From: Bacteroidales bacterium UBA6267
GTDB lineage: Bacteria > Bacteroidota > Bacteroidia > Bacteroidales > UBA1556
Assembly: GCA_002440745.1 (NCBI GenBank)
Contig: DJVB01000061.1
Coordinates: 62,001 to 126,000 of the forward strand
Reading direction: 5' to 3'
Length of the DNA stretch: 64,000 bases
Made by a program: the position numbers and the translations under genes. The notes beneath the pieces are model-generated. The model saw only the letters and a program-made list of their open reading frames with translations, was not told the DNA's origin and did not search any database. Below, one piece after another: positions 52,231 through 62,162 of the stretch (within the stretch, counting starts at the first letter, position 1; each line of letters begins with the position of its first letter).

Positions 52231-52646
52231 AACACTTAATATCCTTTCTGATTATAATCCTTTTAGCCACTTCTTGCAAAAAAACCTTTGATCATCCGGA
52301 ATCATGCGACGATTACGATTATTACGATTGTGAAACTATCGAACCGGAAGTAGGTAAAGCGACATTTCGATTTACAATAAATGATAAGGTTTGGAATGTG
52401 CCCTTTGTAATTTATAAGGGTTCGGTCGAAGATAATAATGTCCTTTTCATCGACACAGCTCGTGCCGAGTCAATAGTGCAGTATGATCTTTATTTTGGCA
52501 CATACTCCGTTAAAGCAAAATATGTTGTGGATGGAAAAACTATCTATGTTGTGGATGGTGGTGAGATGGAAAAATGGAGCAACGATGTTTGTGATTCCGT
52601 TTGCTGGAGTTGGGATGAGCTTGATCTTGATTTAAGAATAAAATAG
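52227..52646 (+). CDS. Lipoprotein of unknown function
   Basis: 139 residues from ATG 52227, whose ATGA overlaps the stop of the ankyrin gene; an ATG two codons earlier is also possible. The lipobox is LATSC, followed by an acidic, tyrosine-rich linker (HPESCDDYDYYDCE) and a beta-rich domain with two further Cys near the end (DVCDSVCW) that could form disulfides. No family is recognised. Tight coupling suggests it works with the ankyrin protein at the envelope. Confidence 0.72.
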   Translation: MKHLISFLIIILLATSCKKTFDHPESCDDYDYYDCETIEPEVGKATFRFTINDKVWNVPFVIYKGSVEDNNVLFIDTARAESIVQYDLYFGTYSVKAKYVVDGKTIYVVDGGEMEKWSNDVCDSVCWSWDELDLDLRIK

Positions 52647-52813
52647 GGAGGTTTTAAATCTGACCTAATCCTTTTTGGAATTAAAAAACACAATAATCAT
52701 TAGCAAAGAAATTTCAATTAATTGTTAAATCTGCATTGACATAATGTTAATAATAGAAATAAAATGATAAAAAATAATTAACCTAAAATTACATTTTATT
52801 AATTCTTACAATC

Positions 52814-52821
52814 TACTTTTG
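52814..52821 (+). promoter_or_regulatory. -7 box of the T9SS cassette
   Basis: TACTTTTG, 23 bases before the TTG start at 52845. The preceding 160 bases are very AT-rich, with no clear -33 box. The box supports the TTG start because no ATG lies in frame between it and the signal peptide. Confidence 0.55.
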
Positions 52822-52844
52822 CCGTCCATTTTAGCGAAAGTCAC

Positions 52845-55800
52845 TTGAGACAAATAATTAACAGGTTATTCTTCATCATAATTGCTTCATTGCTACTGTC
52901 TTTTTCAAGTCAGGGTCAAACTATTACCTATGATTTTGAGATTGCAGATGGAAGTTATGACAATACCTCTTATGGTGATTGGTTTGCTGCTAATTCTATG
53001 ACTTATGGAAGTGGGAAGCAATATGCAGGATCAAAAGCATTAGTTTTTGACGATGATGCAGGGGCTTATCTACTTTACGAAGGGAGCGATGGAAACGGAA
53101 AAGATGGTGGATTAGGCGATATTAGCTTTTGGTATCGACACTGGGATGGGGATGGAAAAAGTGTAAAGTTTAAAGTTCAGTATAATCAAGCTGGGGCTGG
53201 CTGGACAGATATCGGTTCAGAAGTAACCGTAACCTCTACTACTTACACTCAGTTTACTGCCACAGTAAATATTTCAGGAGATAATATTCTTTTCAGAGTG
53301 CTTTCTACTGCTTATGCTGAGCGATTATTAATTGATGATATTTCTCTAAGCAGCTATAGCGGAAGCCCTCCTGCCACAGCATCCTTGCATATCAGCGATG
53401 ATGGCTCCATTTTAGAAAATGCCGAAAGTGGAGAACAAATCACATTGATAGTAAGAGCAGACACTTTTGTATCTTCTTTAAGTTTAGCGAATTATAGCAT
53501 CCTTAATCAACCTGCCGGAGTTTCTATTGGCTCTATCACAAGAGTTAATGATACTACTGCTATCTTAACTTTAACCGGCAATAGTACCTCCGATTACGAT
53601 TTGGACATTACAGATTTTACGGTTTCTGTTGATCATCAGGAATTGGAAATTCTCAGCTCAGGGAATCTTTCTGCAAATAGCGGCGTCACCTTTACTGCTT
53701 TAGTGGAGTCGTTGGCTATCAGTTCAGATGGAAGCATTACTGAAGGCGCTGAAGACGGGGAAGAAATTACCCTCACCCTGAGCAACGCAACTTTTGCAGC
53801 AACCTTAAACGCAGCAAATTTCAGCATAACCAACCAACCTGCCGGAGTAACTATTGGCTCTGTGACCCGAGTAAATGACCAAACAGCAACCCTAACCCTC
53901 AGTGGCAACCGTACTACCGACTACGATGTGGATATCACCGATTTAACGGTGACGATTGCCATTTCGGAATTGGTTGGACAATCTTCGCCATTGAGCGATA
54001 ATAATGGAGTCACCTTCACCGCTTTAGTGGAGTCATTAGCCATCAGTTCAGATGGAAGCATCATGGAAGGCGCTGAAGACGGGGAAGAAATCACCCTAAC
54101 TCTAAGCGGAACAACATACGCAGCAACTTTAAACGCAGCAAATTTCAGCATAACCAACCAACCTGCCGGAGTAACTATTGGCTCTGTGACACGAGTAAAT
54201 GACCAAACAGCAACCCTAACTCTCAGTGGCAACCGCACTACTGACTACGATGTGAACATCACCAATTTCACGGTAACGATTGCTATTTCGGAATTGGTTG
54301 GACAATCTTCGCCATTGAGCGATAATAACGGAGTCACTTTCACCGCTTTAGTCGAGTCATTGGCCATCAGTTCCGATGGAAGCATCACGGAAGGTGCTGA
54401 AGACGGGGAAGAAATCACCCTAACTCTAAGCGGAACAACATTCGCAGCAACCTTAAACGCAGCAAATTTCAGCATAACGAACCAACCCACCGGAGTAACT
54501 ATTGGCTCTGTGACACGAGTAAACGACCAAACAGCAACCCTAACTCTCAGCGGAAACCGCACCACTGACTACGATGTGAATATTACCAATTTCACCGTAA
54601 CGATTGCCATTTCGGAATTAGTTGGACAATCTTCGCCATTGAGCGATAATAATGGAGTCACCTTCACCGCTTTAGTGGAGTCATTAGCTATCAGTTCAGA
54701 TGGAAGCATCATGGAAGGTGCTGAAGACGTGGAAGAAATCACCCTCACTCTGAGCAACGCAACTTTCGCAGCAAGCTTAAATGCAGCAAATTTCAGCATA
54801 ACGAACCAACCCGCCGGAGTAACTATTGGCTCTGTGACACGAGTAAATGACCAAACAGCAACCCTAACCCTCAGCGGCAACCGCACAACCGACTACGATG
54901 TGAACATCACCAATTTCACGGTAACGATTGCCATTTCGGAATTGGTAGGACAATCTTCGCCATTGAGCGATAATAACGGAATCACTTTTACGGCAGTGAT
55001 TGAATCCATTAGCCTGACAACCGATGGCTCTATTGAAGAAGGTACAGAAAACGGTGAAGTGATTACGGTTGAGCTAAACGGAGCTGTTTACGAAGCAATT
55101 CTAAATTTGATAAATTGGAGTTTAACTGGTGCTCCCACAGGAGTAAGCATTGGAGCAGTGAGCCGTATTGACGACACATTGGCCGAAATCACCTTAACTG
55201 GCAATGCTACAAAAGATTACGACTCTGATTTCTCAGCAACTGTCATCATAAGCAATGTAGAAATTGAGAACTATGGGGGTGTGGATTTGTCCCAAGGGGG
55301 ATTGATTTTCAGCGCCATAAACGATGCTGAATCAGTCACAGTCACTAACGATGGAATGATAGAGGAAGGATCGGAAAATGGAGAAATAGTGATTGTGGAA
55401 TTAGATGGCGGAACATTTAATTCGACACTTACTCCGGGTAATTGGAGTTTATCAGGAGCTCCTGCAGGGGTAACGATTTCCTCTGTTACACGAATTAACG
55501 ATACAATAGTGGAAGTTACTCTAGCAGGAAATACTTCAGTGGATTACGACTCGGATATCAACGCCTCGATAAGAATAAATCAAGCTGAGGTAGATGATTA
55601 TACCGGAGCTAATATTGTACAAAATGGTCTGATATTCACAGCTTTAATTGAACCTGCACCTACAGTTCAAGCAACGAATATTATTTTTTCTGGTTTAGGT
55701 GCTTCACAGGTTACAGCTCAATGGACCCGAGGAAATGGGGACTATTGTTTAGTAGTCGTTTCTGAAGATGCTGCTGTTTCTGAAATGCCCGCTGATAGTT

Positions 55801-58490
55801 CGGATTATTCAGCTTCCGCATCTTTTGGTTCAGGAGATGACTTGGGAAGTGGTAATTATGCGGTTTATAGAGGCACAGGCAACTCAGTGACCTTAACAGG
55901 AATGACTCAGGGGAAATCTTATCATTTTAGGGTTTTCGAGTTCAATAATAGCGGATTAAACACCAAATATCTTTTACCTACGGCTACCGGCAATCCGGCT
56001 ATAAGTTATACTAAACCTAACGATATTACTGATTTTGAATTAGTTTGTATATCTACAAACTCTGCATACCTTACTTGGACCTTACCAACCGGAAATTATG
56101 AAGGAGTAATCATTGCTGCAAGGCAATCTAATAATCCTGTCCATGTGATTAGCAGCGGACAAGGCGACACTGTGACGGCGAGCTCCGTTTTTGGTAATGG
56201 TTATATGTTTGGTGGCACAACTCCCAAAAGTTATGTTGTATATAATGGAATAGGTAATTCTGTGATAATCACCGGACTTACTCCTGGTGCAACCTATACA
56301 TTCAAAGCATATTCCTATCAAGATTCCCTATGGTCGAGTGGAGTGAATAAATCAGGACAGATTGCAGAAGTTAAAGAAATAACCAATCTGTCGCATTATG
56401 CACCAAATCACGAGATAGTGTTAAGTTGGGATAACCCAAGTTTCAATTGCCCCGATGAGGTGATGGTGGTTATGAAACAGGGTTCGGCAGTGACGGCAGT
56501 TCCCACAGGAAATGGCAGTAGTTATACTGCCTCAGCAGTTTTTGGCAACGGAACAGACATTGGCACAGGAGAATACGTGGTTTATAAAGGCCAATGGGAC
56601 GGATTGACCGTTAGTGGTTTAACCAATGGAGTTGATTACCATTTCACCATTTTTGTAAGAGACGATAACGTTTGGAGTGATGGGGTTTCTGATTTTGACA
56701 CTCCTAATGATATTACCATACTTTTTCAGGGAGATTTGGCTGTGGTGGCTTTGAATACCAATATTGGCGGTGGAGACGATGAGATTAGTTTCGTTTGTTT
56801 TGATACTTTAAAAACAGGAACAGCTATCGATTTTACAGATAATGGTTGGGAAAGAGCCAATCTCGGTTATTGGGGAGGCACCGAAGGGGTTATTAGAATT
56901 ACCCGAACCGGCGTACCTGTTTTACCCGGAGAAGTAATTACGATTCGTGGATATGGCCATACTCCCGCTGATTTCACTGTTACCGGTTTGAGTGATAATG
57001 GTTGGACTGTTTCCAGTTTGAATGGTAACTACGATTTAAACCTTAACTCCACGGATCAGTTGTGGATGATGCAATATGGAAACTTTAGTGGAGGGGGCAC
57101 TTCACATCTTGGGGTTTACTCAGGCAATGTGCTTTATGGATGGACGGCTACAGGATGGGCCGGAGACCCGGGACATGGAACAGGAACAAGCTATTCAGCA
57201 CTTTACCCTTTTGCAGAATGTTTCAATACCAATGTTGCTAATACAGCCTATAAGGATAAGGTAAAATACATGGGTCCTCTGACGGCAACTACCCGAAGAG
57301 AATGGTTAGCCCGAATCAATAATTCAAGCAATTGGACAGGATATTCTGCAAATACTACTTATGATGCTGCTCGTGATTATGCGGGGGGCTTACGTTTCGA
57401 TATCTTAACTAATGTCTATGATGATGGAGAATGGGTAGGAGACGAAGATAGCAACTGGTTCAACTGCTCCAACTGGGGAAATTTGTTGGTGCCGGACGAA
57501 AACACCGATGTTGTTATCAATTCTACAGCTCAACGAACTTGTATTATTGACGAAAACGCTGACTTCTCAGATGATTATCAGGACACCGCCGAGTGTAATA
57601 ATTTTATTATCAACGACTCTTCTTTCACCTTTCAACATAATTCCGAAGTGTTAAGGATATGGGGCGATTTGGAAATAAATGGGGGAAGTTTCACCATGAA
57701 CGGTTCAACAGTTTTGCTGCATGGCGATTTTGTGAGCAATTCGGCTAATGCTTTCCACGGTAGCTCCGGTCTTGTGAGGTTTGAAGGAGATGTTTTGCAA
57801 AAAATTGAAAACAATTCTACCGCATTAACCTTCGATAAGGTTGAATTAGATAATGCTTATCATTTGAATCTCGAGGGCGACTTAGAGATGAATCTTTTGG
57901 ATTTTAGCGCAGGAAAAGCCTATTTAGGCGGCGAAAATCTAACCATAAATGACTCCATAACCGGTTATTCCACAGCATCTTATATTGTTATGGAGAATGA
58001 TAAAAGTTCTACAGGATTCCTTACAATGAATTTAACCACCGCAAATAAAGTTATTCCTGTAGGAAATTCCGGAGGCTATAATCCCATTTTAGCACAGTTG
58101 GGAAGTGGCTCAGCAGATTTTCAATTCAGAATATTCGACACGGTTTATTCTAACGGCGTTTCCGGCTCCGCCTTGACAGGCAATTTAGTCAATAAAACTT
58201 GGATTATCAAACCCTTAGTTGTCGGAACCTATTCCGCTAATTTCAGGGTTCAATGGAATTTAAACGACGAGAGCGCACTTTTCAGTGCCGACCGAAGTGG
58301 AGCGGTATTTTTCTATAACTCATTGATAGGAGTGAATCCAACATGGAGCACTCTCCCCGGAGGAGGCCCTGTGCAGGGAACAAATCCATTCAAATATTCC
58401 AATAGCGGCATAACCAATTTTGGGGCGTTTAGCATTGGAGATAACTGTACGATTAATAAACCAATAACATCAAATATTTTTCATTTTTAA
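52845..58490 (+). CDS. Giant secreted repeat protein ending in IFHF
   Basis: 1881 residues from a TTG start. Parts in order: signal peptide to about 24 (SSQGQ); jelly-roll-like domain to about 170; seven cadherin/Calx-like repeats of about 108 residues (about 177-935), of which numbers 2 to 5 are almost identical; three fibronectin-III-like domains (about 936-1290); a lamin-tail-like domain (from VVALNTNIGGGDDEISFVCF); and a pectate-lyase-like or adhesin-like C-terminal part (from about 1525, WFNCSNWGNLLVPDENTDVV). It has neither a type A nor a type B T9SS domain but ends KPITSNIFHF, nearly the same ending as the next protein. It is the first gene of a four-gene unit with PorP/SprF. Probably a surface adhesin. 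Confidence 0.88.
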   Translation: MRQIINRLFFIIIASLLLSFSSQGQTITYDFEIADGSYDNTSYGDWFAANSMTYGSGKQYAGSKALVFDDDAGAYLLYEGSDGNGKDGGLGDISFWYRHWDGDGKSVKFKVQYNQAGAGWTDIGSEVTVTSTTYTQFTATVNISGDNILFRVLSTAYAERLLIDDISLSSYSGSPPATASLHISDDGSILENAESGEQITLIVRADTFVSSLSLANYSILNQPAGVSIGSITRVNDTTAILTLTGNSTSDYDLDITDFTVSVDHQELEILSSGNLSANSGVTFTALVESLAISSDGSITEGAEDGEEITLTLSNATFAATLNAANFSITNQPAGVTIGSVTRVNDQTATLTLSGNRTTDYDVDITDLTVTIAISELVGQSSPLSDNNGVTFTALVESLAISSDGSIMEGAEDGEEITLTLSGTTYAATLNAANFSITNQPAGVTIGSVTRVNDQTATLTLSGNRTTDYDVNITNFTVTIAISELVGQSSPLSDNNGVTFTALVESLAISSDGSITEGAEDGEEITLTLSGTTFAATLNAANFSITNQPTGVTIGSVTRVNDQTATLTLSGNRTTDYDVNITNFTVTIAISELVGQSSPLSDNNGVTFTALVESLAISSDGSIMEGAEDVEEITLTLSNATFAASLNAANFSITNQPAGVTIGSVTRVNDQTATLTLSGNRTTDYDVNITNFTVTIAISELVGQSSPLSDNNGITFTAVIESISLTTDGSIEEGTENGEVITVELNGAVYEAILNLINWSLTGAPTGVSIGAVSRIDDTLAEITLTGNATKDYDSDFSATVIISNVEIENYGGVDLSQGGLIFSAINDAESVTVTNDGMIEEGSENGEIVIVELDGGTFNSTLTPGNWSLSGAPAGVTISSVTRINDTIVEVTLAGNTSVDYDSDINASIRINQAEVDDYTGANIVQNGLIFTALIEPAPTVQATNIIFSGLGASQVTAQWTRGNGDYCLVVVSEDAAVSEMPADSSDYSASASFGSGDDLGSGNYAVYRGTGNSVTLTGMTQGKSYHFRVFEFNNSGLNTKYLLPTATGNPAISYTKPNDITDFELVCISTNSAYLTWTLPTGNYEGVIIAARQSNNPVHVISSGQGDTVTASSVFGNGYMFGGTTPKSYVVYNGIGNSVIITGLTPGATYTFKAYSYQDSLWSSGVNKSGQIAEVKEITNLSHYAPNHEIVLSWDNPSFNCPDEVMVVMKQGSAVTAVPTGNGSSYTASAVFGNGTDIGTGEYVVYKGQWDGLTVSGLTNGVDYHFTIFVRDDNVWSDGVSDFDTPNDITILFQGDLAVVALNTNIGGGDDEISFVCFDTLKTGTAIDFTDNGWERANLGYWGGTEGVIRITRTGVPVLPGEVITIRGYGHTPADFTVTGLSDNGWTVSSLNGNYDLNLNSTDQLWMMQYGNFSGGGTSHLGVYSGNVLYGWTATGWAGDPGHGTGTSYSALYPFAECFNTNVANTAYKDKVKYMGPLTATTRREWLARINNSSNWTGYSANTTYDAARDYAGGLRFDILTNVYDDGEWVGDEDSNWFNCSNWGNLLVPDENTDVVINSTAQRTCIIDENADFSDDYQDTAECNNFIINDSSFTFQHNSEVLRIWGDLEINGGSFTMNGSTVLLHGDFVSNSANAFHGSSGLVRFEGDVLQKIENNSTALTFDKVELDNAYHLNLEGDLEMNLLDFSAGKAYLGGENLTINDSITGYSTASYIVMENDKSSTGFLTMNLTTANKVIPVGNSGGYNPILAQLGSGSADFQFRIFDTVYSNGVSGSALTGNLVNKTWIIKPLVVGTYSANFRVQWNLNDESALFSADRSGAVFFYNSLIGVNPTWSTLPGGGPVQGTNPFKYSNSGITNFGAFSIGDNCTINKPITSNIFHF
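53697..54992 (+). repeat. Four near-identical 324-bp tandem repeats
   Basis: Units begin at 53697, 54021, 54345 and 54669 (marker GCTTTAGTGGAGTC or a one-base variant), exactly 324 bases or 108 codons apart. Each encodes ESLAISSDGSI, ITLTLS, NFSITNQP, GVTIGSVTRVNDQTATLTLS and ISELVGQSSPLSDNNG. Related but diverged units flank them (about 53373-53696 and 54993-55640). The near identity points to recent copy expansion or gene conversion and makes the copy number open to change or assembly error. Confidence 0.95.
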
Positions 58491-58501
58491 AACTAAACAT
58501 C

Positions 58502-60094
58502 ATGCGTAAATTAAAACTTTTATTGATTAGTATGGCCTTCCTGATGATTTCAGGAATGGTTAGCGCGCAAACTTCCGCTCAGGATACCGTTTGCGTGGGA
58601 GCTACCGGAGTTAAGTATTGGGTTACAAACACCGCAGGTAGCACTTATAATTGGACAATAGTAGGCGGAGGCGGAACGATTGCCAGCGGGCAAGGCACCG
58701 ATACTATTGTAATTAACTGGGGATTATTAGCCGGCACCGACACTTTGAAAGTGGTGGAGACTAACTCACATTCCTGTATTGGAGACCCAGTTGCCATAGC
58801 GGTAACAAGAGTTGCAGCACCGGTTGCTAATGCCGGATTAGATGCTTCCATAGGCGGTTGCGTGGGACAATCTACAACACTTGACGCTTCAGGAAGTACC
58901 GGAGCAGGCGTGTTGAGCTATAGCTGGTCACCAGCAGGTAGCTTGAGCAATGCTGCTATTGCTAATCCTGTGGCAACTCCCGGAACAACAACTACCTACA
59001 CAGTCACCGTTACCTCAAGCTATGGCTGCTCTTCTACTGACGATGTAGTTGTAACAGTTGATGCTCTTCCGGTTGCAATCACTGCTGCTGACGCAACAAT
59101 CGGATCTTGTGCAGGACAGACTGCTACTATTGACGGAACATCGAGCACAGGAACTGGACTTACCTATAGCTGGTCATCAACACCGGCAGGTTATTCTTCT
59201 TCTAATGCTTCAAACACCGTTAGCCCTGCATCTACAACCACTTATACTCTTACCGTACAAGATAGTCATGGTTGTATAGATACTGAAGACCAAATTGTTA
59301 ACGTTGACCTTGCACCGGTTGCTGTGGCTTCAGCTACCGAAGATACTATTGGAAATTGCGGAGGACAATCGACTACAATCTCTGTTAGTTCAGCTACCGG
59401 AACAGGTAATATTTATAGTTGGTCGTCAAACCCAGCAGGTTTCACTTCTACTAACTCCTCAGCAACTGTAAGCCCCAGTACGACTACCACTTATACTGTT
59501 GTAATTACTGATGTTTATTCTTGTACCTCAACCGATAATATAGTTATTACTGTTGACGCTGCTCCTGCGGCTAATGCCGGTACTGATGCTGATTTATGTG
59601 CTGGTGGTTCAACTAATTTGAACGGTACTGCAAGTACAGGTAGTTCTATTGGATACTCCTGGACTTCATCGCCTGTAGGTTTCTCTTCAACAGCCGCTTC
59701 ACCATCAGTAAGTCCGGCAGTCACAACGACTTATACATTAACTGTTACTGATAAAAACGGTTGTACATCCACAGATGATGTTACTATTACTGTATTCCCT
59801 GGCGCAACAGCTTCAGCAGGAACGATTTCCGATATTTGTCAAGGCGATGATGCTGCTTTAAGTGGTTCGGCTACCAACTATTCTACTATTTTATGGTCAA
59901 CCGCAGGAGATGGTAGTTTCACAAATGGCACAACATTGACACCGGTTTATACACCTGGTCCAACAGATATTTCCAACGGAACAGTCAATTTGACAATAAC
60001 GGTTCAAGGTACAGGTCCATGTCCGGTTGCAACGGAGACCAAGCCGTTAATCATCAATCCAAAACCATCTACTTCACCAATTTTCCATTTCTAA
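58502..60094 (+). CDS. Secreted Ig/PKD-repeat protein ending in IFHF
   Basis: 530 residues. A signal peptide ends near VSAQT. An N-terminal domain (about 27-105: DTVCVGATGVKYWV, YNWTIVGGGG, SCIGD) resembles the N-terminus of the next protein. Four PKD/Ig-like repeats of about 83 residues (TTTYTVTV, YGCSSTDDVVVTVD and variants) and one diverged repeat follow. The protein ends in PKPSTSPIFHF with no CTD of type A or B. It begins 11 bases after the giant repeat gene. Very Thr/Ser-rich, it is probably an extracellular filament or adhesin. The shared tail with its neighbour is the most unusual feature. Confidence 0.87.
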   Translation: MRKLKLLLISMAFLMISGMVSAQTSAQDTVCVGATGVKYWVTNTAGSTYNWTIVGGGGTIASGQGTDTIVINWGLLAGTDTLKVVETNSHSCIGDPVAIAVTRVAAPVANAGLDASIGGCVGQSTTLDASGSTGAGVLSYSWSPAGSLSNAAIANPVATPGTTTTYTVTVTSSYGCSSTDDVVVTVDALPVAITAADATIGSCAGQTATIDGTSSTGTGLTYSWSSTPAGYSSSNASNTVSPASTTTYTLTVQDSHGCIDTEDQIVNVDLAPVAVASATEDTIGNCGGQSTTISVSSATGTGNIYSWSSNPAGFTSTNSSATVSPSTTTTYTVVITDVYSCTSTDNIVITVDAAPAANAGTDADLCAGGSTNLNGTASTGSSIGYSWTSSPVGFSSTAASPSVSPAVTTTYTLTVTDKNGCTSTDDVTITVFPGATASAGTISDICQGDDAALSGSATNYSTILWSTAGDGSFTNGTTLTPVYTPGPTDISNGTVNLTITVQGTGPCPVATETKPLIINPKPSTSPIFHF

Positions 60095-60114
60095 TCTAAT
60101 TAGTTTTGCTACGG

Positions 60115-61137
60115 ATGAAGATGCTACTGAAATACCCCATAATGCTAATACTGATGCTGCTGTCAGTAACCGTGTATGAGATTCATGCACAGGTGGTTGA
60201 CACAGTATGCCCAAGCATTCCGTATGGAAACTACGGAGTGAAGGGCGGTCAGAATTCGGCCTATTTCTGGGATGTTACCGGTGGGCAAATCGTCCAAAGC
60301 AATGGAAAAGACACCATCAGCGTCCAATGGGATTTTGCTCAGCCGGACTTTAAACTGTCGGTTGTTGAGGTTTCATCCAGCGGATGCATCGGTGATACAA
60401 TTTACGCATATATTGCCAAAGGATTGGATCCGGCCATTTTTGTGGTCGGGTCCGATAGCCTTTGCGTAGGAAATACAACCCTGCTTACTGCTTATGGAGG
60501 CATGGATTATCTATGGTCAACGGGAGTTACAAACCCTACTATCGCTCCCAAAATCATGTTCGACTCCACCTTCTTTGTGATTGGTAGAGACGGTTGTGGC
60601 CTCGATACTGCCTTCTATAGCGTGACGGCTTTAAACCCGCCAACAGCCGATTTTAGCTATTCGCCAACAAAATTGGTGGAGGATGAAACGGCCATATTCA
60701 GCTTCACCGGAAGCGGCGCCACACATTTTCAATGGTATTTCGATGATATTCAGCATCAAGTTGATAATTTTGAAGTGATGTTTAGTTTTAAGGATGCCGG
60801 TGTTCATCGAGTGTTTTTATATGTAGAATCTGCATATCAGTGCTCTGATACCATTTCGAAAATGTTGTTAGTGGAAAGTAATCGCACCAATAGTTTCACT
60901 CCAAATAATGACGGAGTGAATGATGTGTGGGAAATTCCTGAGTTGGCCGAATACCCCAATTGTCGGGTATGGATTTTCGACCGCTCCGGCGCAGAAGTGT
61001 TCTATAGTCAGGGATATTTAGAGCCCTGGGATGGAACAATGGACGGGAAAAGCCTTCCAATGGGTAGCTATTATTATATAATTGATTATGGGGTTGAAAA
61101 CTATTCAATTAAAGGAATTATTACTATTTTGAAATGA
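60115..61137 (+). CDS. T9SS type B (gliding-motility CTD) secreted protein
   Basis: 340 residues from ATG 60115; a TTG three codons earlier is less likely. A signal peptide ends near IHAQV. The N-terminal domain (DTVCPSIPYGNYGV, YFWDVTGGQI, DTISVQW, GCIGDTIY) is related to that of the upstream protein. An Ig-like and a PKD-like segment (ADFSYSPTKLVEDETAIFSF) follow. The last about 85 residues are the CHU_C/gliding-motility-associated C-terminal domain (NSFTPNNDGVNDVWEI, VWIFDRSGAEVF, PWDGTMDGKSLPMGSYYYII). This signal sends the protein through the type IX system with a PorP/SprF partner, which is the next gene. Confidence 0.92.
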   Translation: MKMLLKYPIMLILMLLSVTVYEIHAQVVDTVCPSIPYGNYGVKGGQNSAYFWDVTGGQIVQSNGKDTISVQWDFAQPDFKLSVVEVSSSGCIGDTIYAYIAKGLDPAIFVVGSDSLCVGNTTLLTAYGGMDYLWSTGVTNPTIAPKIMFDSTFFVIGRDGCGLDTAFYSVTALNPPTADFSYSPTKLVEDETAIFSFTGSGATHFQWYFDDIQHQVDNFEVMFSFKDAGVHRVFLYVESAYQCSDTISKMLLVESNRTNSFTPNNDGVNDVWEIPELAEYPNCRVWIFDRSGAEVFYSQGYLEPWDGTMDGKSLPMGSYYYIIDYGVENYSIKGIITILK

Positions 61138-61163
61138 TGAATTGAACCAAGTAAACTGTGAGA

Positions 61164-62162
61164 ATGAGAAATTGTAAATATGGAAAAAGCGGTGCTAAAA
61201 ACTTGATGTTTTTAAGCTTTTTGATGGTAAGTTGGGCCAATATTTTGGGTCAACAGTTGCCGGTATTTTCCAATTTTTCCTCCGGCGACTACTACCGGAA
61301 TCCTGCGGCTTTGCTTATTCCAAAATTCGATGATTTCCAAATATTCTACTCCAATTCAGCTACCGGTTTTGAAGATGCTCCTGTAACCTATATGGTGGGC
61401 TACTCGCATCTTTTCAAAACTAACAGCTATACAGGACCATCCTACTCGCTTACAAATCAATATGTGGCAACTGCAAAGAATGCTATTGGAGGTTATCTTA
61501 TCTACGACCGCTATGGCTTTATGGAGCAAATTGCAGCTCAAGCCAACTATGCCCAGAGTTTTAAAATCGACCGCTATTCGGTGATGATTATGGGACTTTC
61601 AATGGGGATTTTTAATTATAATATCGACTTCTCTAAACTTACCGTCAAGGATAAATCGGATCAAACTTATACGCAATACCTCAATCAGCGCGAGAATTTT
61701 ACCTTCTTCGATGCTAATTTCGGATTGATTTACCGCTATAAAAACTATAAGGCGGAGCTTTCGCTGAAACAGTTTTTGCGGGATAACGCAATCCTCTCTA
61801 ATCAGGAATTCTATGGCGATCTCTATTCTACAGTTTTTGGTGCCGCTTCTGCAAAGTTTAAACTTTCCAACGATTTCGATTATTACCCGGAATTGTTCTA
61901 CACCCGCACCGGAAATCTGCCCTATTGGATTGGCACTAAACAGCATTTTGTTTATAACGACCGCTGGCTTGGAGGAGTGATGTATAATCATAGCCGAAAT
62001 GCCGGTATAGAGCTCGGAATGATTTATCAGCAATTTGTGATACAATACGCCTTTATGCTCAATGTCGGACAGTTCAATGTTCTCGGAATGACAAACCACG
62101 GGATTGTCTTGCGCTATAGTTTGAATCCACGAAAGGATGGACGGTTTGAGGATTATTTCTGA
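61164..62162 (+). CDS. PorP/SprF family type IX secretion membrane protein
   Basis: 332 residues from ATG 61164 (GTG at 61158 also possible). A signal peptide precedes the family start QQLPVFSNFSSGDYYRNPAA. YMVGYSHLF and repeated amphipathic strands of an outer-membrane barrel follow, ending NHGIVLRYSL before a polar tail. PorP/SprF proteins act with the T9SS core to secrete or anchor type B CTD substrates; in Flavobacterium SprF serves SprB. The preceding gene encodes exactly such a substrate, 26 bases upstream, so the pair is functional by context. It closes the four-gene cassette. Confidence 0.9.
   Translation: MRNCKYGKSGAKNLMFLSFLMVSWANILGQQLPVFSNFSSGDYYRNPAALLIPKFDDFQIFYSNSATGFEDAPVTYMVGYSHLFKTNSYTGPSYSLTNQYVATAKNAIGGYLIYDRYGFMEQIAAQANYAQSFKIDRYSVMIMGLSMGIFNYNIDFSKLTVKDKSDQTYTQYLNQRENFTFFDANFGLIYRYKNYKAELSLKQFLRDNAILSNQEFYGDLYSTVFGAASAKFKLSNDFDYYPELFYTRTGNLPYWIGTKQHFVYNDRWLGGVMYNHSRNAGIELGMIYQQFVIQYAFMLNVGQFNVLGMTNHGIVLRYSLNPRKDGRFEDYF

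Noticed and set aside
53636..54886. Four similar antisense reading frames of 90-106 codons inside the repeat array
   Set aside because: They mirror the 324-bp repeats of the sense gene; their similarity follows from the repeats and codon bias, and they have no promoter or start context.
53697..54992. Regular repeats considered as a CRISPR array
   Set aside because: The units are 324 bases of continuous coding sequence with no short repeat and spacer pattern and no cas genes.
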